This document shows, piece by piece, positions 16,372-25,185 of a stretch of 64,000 nt of DNA. The stretch spans positions 62,001-126,000 of the forward strand of contig NZ_JNWO01000007.1 in the NCBI RefSeq assembly GCF_000716435.1, written 5' to 3'. The notes under the pieces were generated by a model. That model saw only the letters and a list, made by a program, of their open reading frames with translations. It did no database searches and was not told the DNA's origin. Source of the stretch: Streptomyces xylophagus. GTDB taxonomy: Bacteria > Actinomycetota > Actinomycetes > Streptomycetales > Streptomycetaceae. Both the position numbers and the translations under genes were made by a program. Each line of letters begins with the position of its first letter. The first letter of the stretch is position 1.

Positions 16372-17586
16372 TTACCAGGTCACGGGGAGTTCCAGCATCC
16401 CCTGGATCGTGTCGCCGGGTTTGAAGGGGATCTCCTCCGCCGGGACGGCCAGCCGCAGGGTGGGCAGCCGGTCGAAGAGGCTGTGCAGGGCGATCTCCAG
16501 TTCGGCGCGGGCCAGGTTCTGGCCGAGGCACTGGTGGATGCCGAAGCCGAACGACACGTGATGGCGGTTGGGCCGGTGCCAGTCGAGGGTGTCCGGGGCG
16601 GTGTAGACGGCCTCGTCGCGATTGATGACCGCGGTCGAGAAGAGCACGCCCTCGCCGGCCCGGATCGTCGTACCGTCCAGCTCGATGTCCTCGGTGGCGA
16701 GCCGCACCAGCCCGTCCACGATGGAGAGCGACCGCATCAGTTCCTCGACCGCGTCCGGCAACAGCCCCGGATCGTCCCGGAGTTCGGCCAACCGCTCGGG
16801 GTGACGCAGCAGGGTGAAGGTGCCGAGCGAGATCATGTTGGCGGTCGTCTCGTGGCCCGCGACAAGGAGAATGACGGCGAAGGAGATCAACTCCGTGCGG
16901 TCCAGGGTCCCTTCGTTCAGCTGCTCGCGCACGAGGTCGTCCAGCAGCCCCTCGCCGGGGTCCCGTTGCTTGCGGTCGATCAACTCGCCCAGATACTCGT
17001 CCAGTTGATCGCGTGCGTCCTGGCTGTCCTCGGCCCTGGGGCCGCGCAGCAGCCGTCGGGACTGGGCCTCGAAGAACTCGTGGTCGGCGTACGGGACGCC
17101 GAGCAGGGCGCAGATCACCATCGAGGGCACGGGGAGCGCGAACGCCGGCACCAGGTCGGCGGTCGGGCCCTGGGCGATCATCGCGTCGAGCAGGTCGTCG
17201 ACGATCCGCTGGATGCCGGGCCGCAGTGCGGTGGCGCGCTTGACGGTGAAGCCGGGGATCATCATGCGCCGCTGGGTGCGGTGCTTGGGGTCGTTCTCGC
17301 CGAGCAGCGCGATCTTCCGGTCCCGGACCGCGGCGAAACGTTCGGTGGTCACGGGGAAGTCGGGGTGGGTGCGGTCGGTGGACAGGCGCTGGTCGGCCAG
17401 CAGTGCGCGGGCGGCGGCGTGTCCGGTGACGAGCCATGCCGTGCGGCCGTCGTACAGCGTGACGCGGGTCAGCGGGCGGGCGGCGCGGAGGGGGTCGTAG
17501 CCGGTGGGCGGGTGGTAGGGGCAGGTGCGGTCCTGGGGGAAGGCGACGGGTTCGGTCAGGTCGGTCGCAGCCGTCAGTTCCGTCAT
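16372..17586 (-). CDS. Cytochrome P450, CYP105-like
   Basis: This 404-residue soluble P450 has the I-helix LVAGHETTAN (about 242-250), the K-helix E282-L-M-R285 with intact ExxR, and the heme loop FGFGIHQCLGQNLAR with Cys353. FPQDRTCPYHPPTGYDPLR at the N-terminus and the ferredoxin immediately downstream are typical of CYP105. These enzymes hydroxylate xenobiotics or secondary metabolites. ATG 17586 has GAGG 7 bp upstream; an upstream in-frame start at 17628 is less likely. Confidence 0.93.
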   Translation of the reverse strand: MTELTAATDLTEPVAFPQDRTCPYHPPTGYDPLRAARPLTRVTLYDGRTAWLVTGHAAARALLADQRLSTDRTHPDFPVTTERFAAVRDRKIALLGENDPKHRTQRRMMIPGFTVKRATALRPGIQRIVDDLLDAMIAQGPTADLVPAFALPVPSMVICALLGVPYADHEFFEAQSRRLLRGPRAEDSQDARDQLDEYLGELIDRKQRDPGEGLLDDLVREQLNEGTLDRTELISFAVILLVAGHETTANMISLGTFTLLRHPERLAELRDDPGLLPDAVEELMRSLSIVDGLVRLATEDIELDGTTIRAGEGVLFSTAVINRDEAVYTAPDTLDWHRPNRHHVSFGFGIHQCLGQNLARAELEIALHSLFDRLPTLRLAVPAEEIPFKPGDTIQGMLELPVTW

Positions 17587-17728
17587 GGAAGACCTCGCAG
17601 ACAATGAGTGCGTCTTGCCGATCTTCATTAGATGCCCGAGGCACCTATGGGGCCACCTGAAGTTCGGCCAGATCGGTGGTCCCTACAATCTGGCTGAACC
17701 TGGTGGTCCGGTTAGCCCGTCCCCACGG

Positions 17729-18172
17729 TCACCCCGCACCCGATCCGCCGGCAAAGGCACGGACTACGGCGAGGGTGTCCTCGTAGACGTGGTGACGGAC
17801 GATCAGTCCGTTCCGGACGGTCAGGTGAAGGGCGAACCTGGCGCGATACGGCCGTCCGGTGGGCCTCGCGGTCAGCCGGATCTCGCCGAGCACCACCGCG
17901 TCCTCGCCGTCGACCAGGATGCGCTCGATCTCCGTGCCCGCCTGTCCCGGCACATGGTGGGCGGCGATGTCCCGGTAGTGGTCGGCGGCGTCGGCGCGGG
18001 TGGCGCGGTGCCGGATCCACGGCGTGGCGGTGCGGCCGTGCTCGTCCTCGGGCCAGTTCAGCCGCCAGTCGGCGGGCTCGGCGTACAACTCCGCGATGTG
18101 CTCCGGCTCGGCGTGCCCGATCCGGTGGAGCAGGTCCTCTACGACGGTGCGGGTGGTCGGTGTCGCGAACAT
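17729..18172 (-). CDS. NTF2-fold (SnoaL-like) protein
   Basis: This 147-residue protein begins MFATPTTRTVVEDLLHRIGHAEPEHIAELY. EPADWRLNWPEDEHG and FALHLTVRNGLIVRHHVYEDTLAVVRAF are the usual sheet strands of the limonene-epoxide-hydrolase/SnoaL superfamily. It could be an isomerase, hydrolase or binding protein; no signature decides. GAGAGGG precedes ATG 18172. It lies upstream of the P450-ferredoxin pair in the same direction with a gap of about 140 bp, and is divergent from the Ddn-like gene. Confidence 0.8.
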   Translation of the reverse strand: MFATPTTRTVVEDLLHRIGHAEPEHIAELYAEPADWRLNWPEDEHGRTATPWIRHRATRADAADHYRDIAAHHVPGQAGTEIERILVDGEDAVVLGEIRLTARPTGRPYRARFALHLTVRNGLIVRHHVYEDTLAVVRAFAGGSGAG

Positions 18173-18319
18173 CGGGTGCCCTCTCTCGGATGGTGGTCGT
18201 CCGGGTGTCGACTGTGCCGGAGAGGTCGTTCCGGTGCGATTACCTCCGAGGTCATCACCCGGTGGAGGGGCCGTGGCCGAAGTGCGTCGCGGTGTGGATG
18301 AATCGCGCGGCGGCTGGTG

Positions 18320-18347
18320 TTGACTCGGTGCGAGACAGTCGTAGAAC
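18320..18347 (+). promoter_or_regulatory. Vegetative-type promoter for the Ddn-like gene
   Basis: TTGACT (18320-18325) and TAGAAC (18342-18347) are separated by 16 bp, a good match to the HrdB consensus. The distance to ATG 18367 is about 20 bp, so any leader is very short. Confidence 0.5.
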
Positions 18348-18366
18348 GTGAGATGGGACGGATGCC

Positions 18367-18816
18367 ATGCCTCTTGAGGGTGAGTACGAACCCAGCCCGA
18401 CGCAGTGGGTGCGCGACCAGGTGGAGCTGTACGAGAGCTCCGGTGGCACCAAGGGGACGACACTGAGGGAGACGGGGCTGCCCGTCATCCTGTTGACGAC
18501 GGTGGGCGCGAAGAGCGGGAAGATCCGCAAGACGCCGCTGATGCGTGTCGAGCACGAGGGGAGCTATGCCGTGGTCGCCTCGCAGGGCGGCGCGCCCAAG
18601 CATCCGGTCTGGTACTTCAACATCCAGGCCGATCCCCGGGTCGAGCTTCAGGACGGGCCGGAGAAGTGGGACCTGACGGCCCGCGAGGTGACCGGCACGG
18701 AGAAGGACGAGTGGTGGGAGCGGGCGGTCGCCGCGTATCCCCCATATGCCGAGTACCAGACGAAGACGGACCGGCAGATCCCGGTGTTCGTCCTCGAACC
18801 GGCCGACGGAAGCTGA
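18367..18816 (+). CDS. Ddn-like deazaflavin (F420)-dependent nitroreductase family protein
   Basis: The 149-residue protein has [30 protein letters not shown] and [24 protein letters not shown], both diagnostic of the Ddn/DUF385 split-barrel family. F420H2-dependent quinone or nitro-group reduction is the known activity of characterised relatives. The family is common in mycobacteria and streptomycetes, and the length is normal. The gene is monocistronic, with its own promoter and a strong terminator hairpin at 18904-18938. Confidence 0.92.
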   Translation: MPLEGEYEPSPTQWVRDQVELYESSGGTKGTTLRETGLPVILLTTVGAKSGKIRKTPLMRVEHEGSYAVVASQGGAPKHPVWYFNIQADPRVELQDGPEKWDLTAREVTGTEKDEWWERAVAAYPPYAEYQTKTDRQIPVFVLEPADGS

Positions 18817-18899
18817 TCGATCCCCTCCACCGATCTCCTGGGCCGGAGAAATTTTCTTTTCCGGGACGCATGAACCGGTGTCCGTCGGGCAGCCGACGT

Positions 18900-19907
18900 T
18901 CAGGCCCCGCCGCGCTCCCCCGTCGCGGCGGGGCTTTTCCATGCTTCCTCCGCCGGCCGGTCGGTGATGTCCAGGAAGATCTCGCCGGCCTCGGACACCG
19001 CACGGCCGAGGGACTCCTTGATCCGCATGGAGACCTCCTCCACCCGCTCGCTGTCCATGCCGGGAACCAGGTCGATCCGGGCGGCGACCATCGTCGAGTC
19101 GAGCCCCATCCGCATCGTGAACAGCGCTTCCACGCTGTCGATCTCGGGCTCGGCCGCGAGCAACGAGCGGATCCTGTCGCCCAGTTCGGGGTCGACGGCC
19201 TCGCCGATGAGCTGGTCGCGGGCGTCACGGCCCAGGCGGTAGGCGACGTAGCCGAGCAGCAGTCCGATCGCGATCGAGGCGGACGCCTCCCACACCACCT
19301 CTCCGGTGATCATGTGCAGCGCCATGCCGATGATGGCGAGGGTCACGCCGACCACGGCCGTGCCGTCCTCGGCGACGACGGTACGCAGCGCGGGGTCGCG
19401 CAGGGCCTCCATGCCACCGCCCTGGGCACGCACCTGGTGCAGGGCCCGGAGCAGGGAGACGCCCTCGACGATCAGGGACACGGCGAGCACGATCAGGCCG
19501 ACCACATAGCCGGTGGACGTCTCCGACGCGCCGTTCCTGAGGGCCTCGACCCCTTGGAACACCGAGAAGCAGGCGCCCATGACGAAGATCCCGACGGCCG
19601 CGAGGAGCGACCAGAAGAACCGTTCCTTGCCGTAGCCGAAGGGATGCCGCTGGTCGGCGGGGCGACGGCTGCGGCGCAGCGCGGCGAGGAGGAAGACCTC
19701 GTTGAGGCTGTCGGCCACCGAGTGCGCGGCCTCCGAGAGCAGGGCGGGCGATCCCGCGACCAGACCACCGACGGCCTTGGCGACCGCGATCACCAGATTC
19801 GCGGCGAGTGCGACGAGGACGGTGACGCGGGTCTTGCGATCCGTGGCGCCGTCTGCCTCACGGTCGGATTCTTTGTCCTTCGTACGATCGGCGGCTGTGT
19901 CGCTCAT
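18900..19907 (-). CDS. Cation diffusion facilitator transporter
   Basis: This 335-residue protein has about six membrane helices and a cytoplasmic C-terminal domain. SPALLSEAAHSVADSLNEVFLL (metal-binding H and D residues), RHPFGYGKERFFWSLLAAVGIF and WEASASIAIGLLLGYVAYRLGRDARDQLIGEAVD are classical CDF/SLC30 segments. It exchanges divalent metal (Zn, Fe, Co or Mn) for protons and exports metal from the cytoplasm. The N-terminal tail of about 25 residues is charged and Asp/Lys-rich. The ribosome site before ATG 19907 is weak. The stop lies immediately before the facing terminator. Confidence 0.92.
   Translation of the reverse strand: MSDTAADRTKDKESDREADGATDRKTRVTVLVALAANLVIAVAKAVGGLVAGSPALLSEAAHSVADSLNEVFLLAALRRSRRPADQRHPFGYGKERFFWSLLAAVGIFVMGACFSVFQGVEALRNGASETSTGYVVGLIVLAVSLIVEGVSLLRALHQVRAQGGGMEALRDPALRTVVAEDGTAVVGVTLAIIGMALHMITGEVVWEASASIAIGLLLGYVAYRLGRDARDQLIGEAVDPELGDRIRSLLAAEPEIDSVEALFTMRMGLDSTMVAARIDLVPGMDSERVEEVSMRIKESLGRAVSEAGEIFLDITDRPAEEAWKSPAATGERGGA
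18904..18938 (+). terminator. Strong intrinsic terminator inside the 3' end of the facing gene
   Basis: GCCCCGCCGCG (18904-18914) and CGCGGCGGGGC (18924-18934) form an 11-bp stem with a 9-nt loop, followed by TTTT. It lies about 90 bp after the Ddn gene and also encodes the last dozen codons of the opposing CDF transporter. Confidence 0.8.
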
Positions 19908-20023
19908 CTACGCCGACTGCCCCTGAAGGTGCTGCTCACACCCTCTACCGAAGACCCGGCTTCGATGACACCGTCGGGGTGCCGACCCGTGCCCGACCCG
20001 CCCGTCCGCAGAAGGAGACCCAC

Positions 20024-20326
20024 GTGGCCAAGAACAAGAAGAAGAAACTCCCCCTCGTCTACCAGCCCGTCGGACTCGTCCTGGGCCTGGTGAGCGGTGC
20101 CCTCGCGGGGCGTGCCTTCCGCGCCACGTGGAAGGCGATACGGCACGAGGACAATGCCCCGGACCCGCTGGACCGGGACCGCGGCTGGGGCGAGATCCTG
20201 CTCGCCGCCGCGCTCCAGGGCGCCCTCTTCTCCGTGGCGCGCAGCGCGGCGGACCGCACCGGTGCGAAGGCCATCGAGCGCTCGACCGGGATCTGGCCGG
20301 CGAAGGACAAGGGCGGCCGGGAGTGA
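20024..20326 (+). CDS. DUF4235 small membrane protein
   Basis: This 100-residue protein begins VAKNKKKKLPLVYQPVGLVLGLVSGALAGRAF, with one glycine-zipper-like hydrophobic helix and a second weaker one (WGEILLAAALQGALFSVARSAADRTGAKAIERSTG). The pattern matches DUF4235, a small actinobacterial membrane family of unknown function. GTG 20024 is chosen because GAAGGAGA lies 6 bp upstream; the open frame itself begins further upstream without a ribosome site. Confidence 0.85.
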   Translation: MAKNKKKKLPLVYQPVGLVLGLVSGALAGRAFRATWKAIRHEDNAPDPLDRDRGWGEILLAAALQGALFSVARSAADRTGAKAIERSTGIWPAKDKGGRE

Positions 20327-20332
20327 GCCGTC

Positions 20333-20725
20333 TCAGCCCTGGTCGGCTGCCGTGGGCGGTATCGGACGCAGTGTGAAGGAGTGGCCGGCCGGGTCCGCGT
20401 ACACGCGCTCCGCGAACGGGCCCGGCATGTCCTTGGTCTCCAGCGGACGTCCGCCGAGTCCGACGATCCTGCGCTCCGCCTCGTCCATGTCCTCCACCAG
20501 GAAGTCCAGGTGGACCTGCTGGTTGTTCTCCGCGCGGGGCCAGCTCGGCGGGGTCGCGCTGACGTCCCGGCGGAACGCCAGCCGCGTCCCGTCGGCGCCC
20601 CTGATCTCCACCTGGTCGAGCGTGATGTCCGTCTGCTCGCCGTCCAGCAGCTCCGTGTAGAACACGGCGAGCTTCTCCGGCTCGACCGCGTCGAGCACGA
20701 CGAAGCAGGCGTTCACGAGTGCCAT
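20333..20725 (-). CDS. VOC/glyoxalase-fold protein
   Basis: The 130-residue protein begins MALVNACFVVLDAVEPEKLAVFYTELLDG and ends VYADPAGHSFTLRPIP, the two beta-alpha-beta-beta-beta halves of the vicinal oxygen chelate fold. VHLDFLVEDMDEAERRIVGLG supplies the family's second-half His. Metal ligands are not all clear, so it could be a dioxygenase-like enzyme or a binding protein of the bleomycin-resistance type. CGGAGG precedes ATG 20725. It converges on the DUF4235 gene with a 6-bp gap. Confidence 0.88.
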   Translation of the reverse strand: MALVNACFVVLDAVEPEKLAVFYTELLDGEQTDITLDQVEIRGADGTRLAFRRDVSATPPSWPRAENNQQVHLDFLVEDMDEAERRIVGLGGRPLETKDMPGPFAERVYADPAGHSFTLRPIPPTAADQG

Positions 20726-20893
20726 GTGTCCTCCGAAGGTTCAGGCGCGCGAGGGTCGAGTCCGGTTGCCACGCACCCAACGGATATCCCCGTTCGGCGA
20801 GTTGATGCCGCCGAGGCGCTCTGATCAACGAACAGGCAACAACCGCATGACTTCTGTGGTTCGACTGTGACGCGGGATGCGAGAGTTACTCGA

Positions 20894-22327
20894 ATGAAGT
20901 CCCGAGTCGCCGTAGTGACCCTTGCCGTCTGCACCGCGCTCGCTCCGCTCAGCGGATGCGGCGGCAACACCAGCGCCCAGGAACCGTCGCCCTCCTCGGG
21001 CGCGCCCACCACGGCCGCGGCGAGCCGAACTCCCGCTCCGGGGAAGGGTTCCAAGGATCCCGACGACCTCAACGGCGACGGGCACCGCGACCTCGTGGTG
21101 CCGGTCTTCGTCGGCCGCGGCGAGAACTTCGCCGCCGATGAACGGATCGGTGTGGTCTACGGATCGGCGAAGGGTCTCGACCCGTCGACGCGCGCGGTGT
21201 ACGGGCGCGGCGACCTGGGCCTGCCCGCGCCGGGCAAGCAACTGTTGGCGCCGAAGAACTCCGTTGCCGCCACGGACGTCACCACCGCCGATCTGGACGG
21301 CGACGGCTTCCCGGACTTCGTCACGACCGTCCCCGGCACGATCGCGGAGGACGACAACGTCATCGCCCCGCGCACCGTCCCGTACATCACCTGGGGCGGA
21401 TCCAGCGCGAAGAGCTCCGCCACCCCGGTTCAACTACCCCAGAGCGCAACCAAGTTGGGCATCCAGTCCGTGGTGCGCGGTGACTTCGACGGGGACGGGC
21501 ACCACGACCTCGCCGGCCTCGCGTACAACCACTCCTCCCTCGTGGTGATGTACGGCCCGTTCACGCGCTCGGGCGCACCCGCCCGCACCGACACGAGCCT
21601 CCCCTGGGCGGACGGCGAACTGATCGCCGACGCCATCGACCCGTCCGGTGCTCCCCGCGCGACCTCGCTCCTGCTGCACGCGGTGAGCGACGGCGAACAG
21701 TCCGGCAACACCCTCTACACGGCTCGCCGCGGGTCCCAACTGTCGTCGTCCGGCAAGCAGTTGAGGAGCGGGAACGCCCACGCGTTCGGCGACTTCGACG
21801 GTGACGGGCAACGCGATGTGGCCGTCGGCGACGACGGCAGTCGCAACGACGAACCCGGCTACGAGACGGAGCCGGCCGAGGTCGACGGGTCGCTCGCCGT
21901 GTACCCCGGCGACGGCGGCGCATCGGTGACGTACCGCCTGCCCGAGGCACCCGGGTCCGCGCGCACCCCGTACGGACCCGGCGGTTACGTGTCCGCCGAC
22001 CCGGACGGCGACGGCCGTGACGGCATCCTCGTCGCGACGTACGAGGGCGCCACCCTCCTCGACGGCACCCGGCGGACCACCGTCCTGCGCGACGGGCCCG
22101 GCAGGGAGGACGGCAAGAAGATCCCGGCGAAGTGGCGGCACGCCCGGCCCGCGGGCGCCGCCGACTTCGACGGTGACGGCAAGGACGAACTGGTCCTGAA
22201 CTGGGGCGCGGACGCCAGGTTCGGCACCTACGGCGAGCGCCCCACGCGCTGGTGGATCACCGACGGCACGACGCACACGAACAAGGCGACGTTCACGACG
22301 ACGGACTTCGCCCCGCGCTCCTCGTGA
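20894..22327 (+). CDS. FG-GAP/VCBS repeat lipoprotein
   Basis: The 477-residue exported protein has a lipobox LSGC (Cys22). At least six calcium-type Dx(D/N)xDG loops follow (DLNGDGHRDLV, DLDGDGFPDFV, DFDGDGHHDLA, DFDGDGQRDVA, DPDGDGRDG, DFDGDGKDELV), spaced as in an integrin-alpha-like beta-propeller. Such proteins bind surfaces or ligands and need Ca2+; no catalytic residues are evident. The start chosen is ATG 20894, which gives a proper signal peptide; an earlier in-frame start at 20867 would add nine charged residues. Monocistronic. Confidence 0.9.
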   Translation: MKSRVAVVTLAVCTALAPLSGCGGNTSAQEPSPSSGAPTTAAASRTPAPGKGSKDPDDLNGDGHRDLVVPVFVGRGENFAADERIGVVYGSAKGLDPSTRAVYGRGDLGLPAPGKQLLAPKNSVAATDVTTADLDGDGFPDFVTTVPGTIAEDDNVIAPRTVPYITWGGSSAKSSATPVQLPQSATKLGIQSVVRGDFDGDGHHDLAGLAYNHSSLVVMYGPFTRSGAPARTDTSLPWADGELIADAIDPSGAPRATSLLLHAVSDGEQSGNTLYTARRGSQLSSSGKQLRSGNAHAFGDFDGDGQRDVAVGDDGSRNDEPGYETEPAEVDGSLAVYPGDGGASVTYRLPEAPGSARTPYGPGGYVSADPDGDGRDGILVATYEGATLLDGTRRTTVLRDGPGREDGKKIPAKWRHARPAGAADFDGDGKDELVLNWGADARFGTYGERPTRWWITDGTTHTNKATFTTTDFAPRSS

Positions 22328-22339
22328 AGCAGCAGGTGC

Positions 22340-22804
22340 TCAGTCGGCCACCAGCCATTCCCCGTCGCGCATCAGGTCGCGTCCTTTGAGCTCGTTGGCC
22401 TCTCGCCAGGCCTGGACGCGCTGCGGGAGGACCCTGAAGTAGCTGTAGGGCGTGGCGAGTTGGCGCGGATCGAACCCTGTCTTCGAGGCGAAGATCTCGG
22501 CATCCTCCTCAGGCAGGTCGGCGGGTGTCAGCATCACGACGGTGCCCTCGACCATCACGACGTCCCGGGTCGGGCCGATGCCGAGCCGAGCGACGCCGGT
22601 CGCGGCGAGGTTGCGGCCGGTGGGGCTCGCGGCCGGGGTGGCGAAGAGCAGGGTCGTGCCGTCCCACACGAACGACAGCGGCACGAGATAGGGCGCTCCC
22701 CCGTCCTCACCGGCCGTGGCGACCCAGGCGTCCTCGTCATGCTCCAGCCGACGGAGCGTGTCCTGCTTGCGCTGCTTCGCGGTGCGCGCGGGCTCTTGAG
22801 TCAT
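22340..22804 (-). CDS. Pyridoxamine-5'-phosphate-oxidase-like (F420/FMN split-barrel) protein
   Basis: This 154-residue protein has DAWVATAGEDGGAPYLVPLSFVWDGTTLLFATP and GPTRDVVMVEGTVVML, the split-barrel layout of PPOX-class F420- or FMN-dependent enzymes. The substrate is not known. It starts at ATG 22804, 16 bp after the TetR stop, in the same direction, and may be co-transcribed. There is no good ribosome site, suggesting coupling to the upstream gene. Confidence 0.85.
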   Translation of the reverse strand: MTQEPARTAKQRKQDTLRRLEHDEDAWVATAGEDGGAPYLVPLSFVWDGTTLLFATPAASPTGRNLAATGVARLGIGPTRDVVMVEGTVVMLTPADLPEEDAEIFASKTGFDPRQLATPYSYFRVLPQRVQAWREANELKGRDLMRDGEWLVAD

Positions 22805-22820
22805 GGCCCCAGTCTGCCGC

Positions 22821-23540
22821 TCAGCCCTCCGCCGAGCCACGGATCTCGGCGAGGCGCGCCGCCGCCGCGCTCAGCAGCAGATCCAGGGCGGCCGGGTAGG
22901 AGCTGTGCCGCATGGTGGCCACGAGATACCGGGCCGTGGCCGCGATGTGCGGGTACGTGTCGGACGGCAGCCGCGCGTACGTCGCCTGCCATACGGCCGC
23001 CTCCGCGTCGCGGGCGGGCTTCGGCAGCGCCGTGTTCGCGGAGTCGAGGGCGCCGAACGCGAGGGCCTGGTCGACGTAGGCGTGATAGATCCGCACCGCC
23101 TCGGCATCGGGGAAACCGGCCCCGCGCAGCACCCCGAGGATCGCCTCCACGGCCTGGATCTCGTACACCCGCCCGGTCACCCGGTACGCACTGAGCACCG
23201 CCGCCCTCGGGTGCGCGAGCGCGCCCGCGTGCATGCGCAGGCCCAGGTCCCGCAGGTCGGTCCGCCAGTCGCCGCTGGGGCGCCAGGTGCGCATCGTCCG
23301 GCCGATCAGCTCGTCGGCGACGGCCAGCATCAGGTCGTCGGTGTGCCGGAAGTAGCGGTACAGCGAACTGGGGTCGGCGCCGAGCGCGCGGCCGAGACGG
23401 CGCACGGAGAGGGCCTCGGTGCCGTGCTCCTCGATAAGCCTCAGCGCGGTCTCGACGATCAGTTCCTCGGACAGGACGACGCCCTGCTTGGTGGGGCGTC
23501 TGCGCCGCCGGGCGGCGGCCGGGACGACACGCTCGCTCAT
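22821..23540 (-). CDS. TetR-family regulator
   Basis: This 239-residue regulator has a basic N-terminal tail (AAARRRRRPTKQG). Its HTH is ETALRLIEEHGTEALSVRRLGRALGADPSSLYRYFRHTDDLM, followed by a TetR_C domain. A strong GAGGAGG site precedes ATG 23540. It is divergent from the permease-amidohydrolase operon, the most likely target, and is followed by the split-barrel gene. I did not find a clean palindrome in the 135-bp gap; short imperfect repeats occur around 23580-23605. Confidence 0.92.
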   Translation of the reverse strand: MSERVVPAAARRRRRPTKQGVVLSEELIVETALRLIEEHGTEALSVRRLGRALGADPSSLYRYFRHTDDLMLAVADELIGRTMRTWRPSGDWRTDLRDLGLRMHAGALAHPRAAVLSAYRVTGRVYEIQAVEAILGVLRGAGFPDAEAVRIYHAYVDQALAFGALDSANTALPKPARDAEAAVWQATYARLPSDTYPHIAATARYLVATMRHSSYPAALDLLLSAAAARLAEIRGSAEG

Positions 23541-23631
23541 ACGACACCTCCTCGATGCTCGTGTGCCGGGTGTCCGCACCTTATGACAACACCGTTGACC
23601 TGTTAAGGGCGCGGGCAGTTTCATGTGCGTT

Positions 23632-23658
23632 CACCGGGGCCGTTCGGGCCCCCCGGTG
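23632..23658 (+). promoter_or_regulatory. Leader hairpin before the amino-acid-type permease
   Basis: CACCGGGGCC (23632-23641) pairs with the segment ending CCGGTG at 23658, with a two-base bulge, directly upstream of the permease ribosome site. It may affect translation or may be chance GC pairing. Confidence 0.3.
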
Positions 23659-23675
23659 CGAGCGGAGAGCACGCC

Positions 23676-25166
23676 ATGAACGACACGCCACCCCCGTCGG
23701 GGCCCGCACTGCGCAAGTCCCTCGGTCTGCTGGACGGCGTCGCCATCGCCGCGTCCAGCACCGCCGCGACCACCAGCATCGGCATCGGTCTCGGCGTGAC
23801 CGCCGGGGTGGTCGGGCTGCATCTGCCGGCCATCATGCTGCTGGCGTTCCTGCCGATCCTGGGCATCGCGGGCGCCTACTCCCGGCTGAACAAGGTCGAG
23901 CCGAACGCGGGCAACGGCTATGTGTGGGTGGGCCGTTCACTCACTCCGTGGCTCGGCTTCCTGGTCGGCTGGGTGAACATCGTGGCGACGATCGCGTTCC
24001 TCGCGTACACCACGGCGGTCACCGGCTCGGCCATGATCCAGCTCGCCGGCGAAGCCGGAGTGCACGCGGTGGGCGGCCTCACCCTCGACCCCGGCTCGAC
24101 GGCGCAGACGACCGCCGTGGGCATCGTGGTCCTGGTCGCCGTCACCCTCACCGCCGTCACCGGCGTCCGCACCGCCGCCCGCCTCCAGACCGGCCTGCTG
24201 ATCTTCGAGTACGTCGTCCTGCTCGGCTTCTGCGGCTACGGCATCGTCACCGGCCCGCACGCCTTCAGCCTGAGCTGGTTCGACCCGTTCGCGATCCCCT
24301 CGGCATCGGCGCTGGCGCAGGGACTGCTGCTGTCGGTGTTCTGCTACTGGGGATTCGAGGCCGCGTTCACCGTGAACGAGGAGGTGCGCGACCCGCGCGA
24401 CGCGTCCCGGGCCGGCCTGATCACCCTCGTGACGATGCTGGGCCTGTTCCTGCTCGGCTCGATCGCCTTCCAACGGGTGCTGTCCGAGGGCGAGTTGGCG
24501 GGCCATGGCGCCCAGGGCCTGGCGTACTTCGGCGACCGCCTCGCCTCCCAGCCACTGGCCGCGCTACCGCTCGTAGCGCTGATGTTCTCAGCAGTGGCTT
24601 CCCTCCAGGCCGGCGTGATCCCCACCGCCCGCGGCATGTTCGCGATGAGCCGGGACCGCACCCTCGGCCCCGTCTGGTCCAAGGTCAGCTCCCGGTACGG
24701 CACTCCGGCCCTCGGCACCCTGCTGATCGGCGCGCTGGCGACGGCGGTCGCGGCAATGGCGCTGGTGATACCCCGCCTCGCCGACATGATCATGGCGACG
24801 GTGAACGCGGTAGGAATCGTCGTCGCCCTCTCCTACGCCCTCACCGCCCTGGCCGCCGCCGTCCGCTTCCGCTCCCTCCTCCGGGAGGACTGGAGGCAGG
24901 GCGTCCGCGCGGTCGTACTGCCCACGCTGAGCGCCATCTCCCTTCTGGCACTGGGCGGTTACCTCGGCTGGTCCTTCTACACGTCCACCGATCACCTCGA
25001 AGTCAGCGCGGACAACGGCTGGTTCCTGCTGCTCACCCCGCTGGCGATGATCGCGTCCGGCTTCCTGGCCGCCGCGTGGGCGAAGTGGGTGCGCAGATCG
25101 CCGTACTTCCACTCGGGCGAAGGCACCGACGCCGACGCCCCGCAGCTCCTCGCCACCTCCCGATAA
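23676..25166 (+). CDS. APC-superfamily amino acid permease
   Basis: This 496-residue protein has 12-14 membrane helices. The N-terminal ASSTAATTSIGIGLGVTAGVVG is the unwound substrate-binding helix of APC transporters, and VFCYWGFEAAFTVNEEVRDPRDASRAGL is the conserved TM6-loop segment. It should import an amino acid or amine by proton symport. The downstream amidohydrolase starts 19 bp after its stop, so the imported compound is probably an amide, hydantoin or N-substituted derivative. GCGGAGAG precedes ATG 23676. Confidence 0.92.
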   Translation: MNDTPPPSGPALRKSLGLLDGVAIAASSTAATTSIGIGLGVTAGVVGLHLPAIMLLAFLPILGIAGAYSRLNKVEPNAGNGYVWVGRSLTPWLGFLVGWVNIVATIAFLAYTTAVTGSAMIQLAGEAGVHAVGGLTLDPGSTAQTTAVGIVVLVAVTLTAVTGVRTAARLQTGLLIFEYVVLLGFCGYGIVTGPHAFSLSWFDPFAIPSASALAQGLLLSVFCYWGFEAAFTVNEEVRDPRDASRAGLITLVTMLGLFLLGSIAFQRVLSEGELAGHGAQGLAYFGDRLASQPLAALPLVALMFSAVASLQAGVIPTARGMFAMSRDRTLGPVWSKVSSRYGTPALGTLLIGALATAVAAMALVIPRLADMIMATVNAVGIVVALSYALTALAAAVRFRSLLREDWRQGVRAVVLPTLSAISLLALGGYLGWSFYTSTDHLEVSADNGWFLLLTPLAMIASGFLAAAWAKWVRRSPYFHSGEGTDADAPQLLATSR

Positions 25167-25185
25167 CCCCGCAAGGATACGGACC

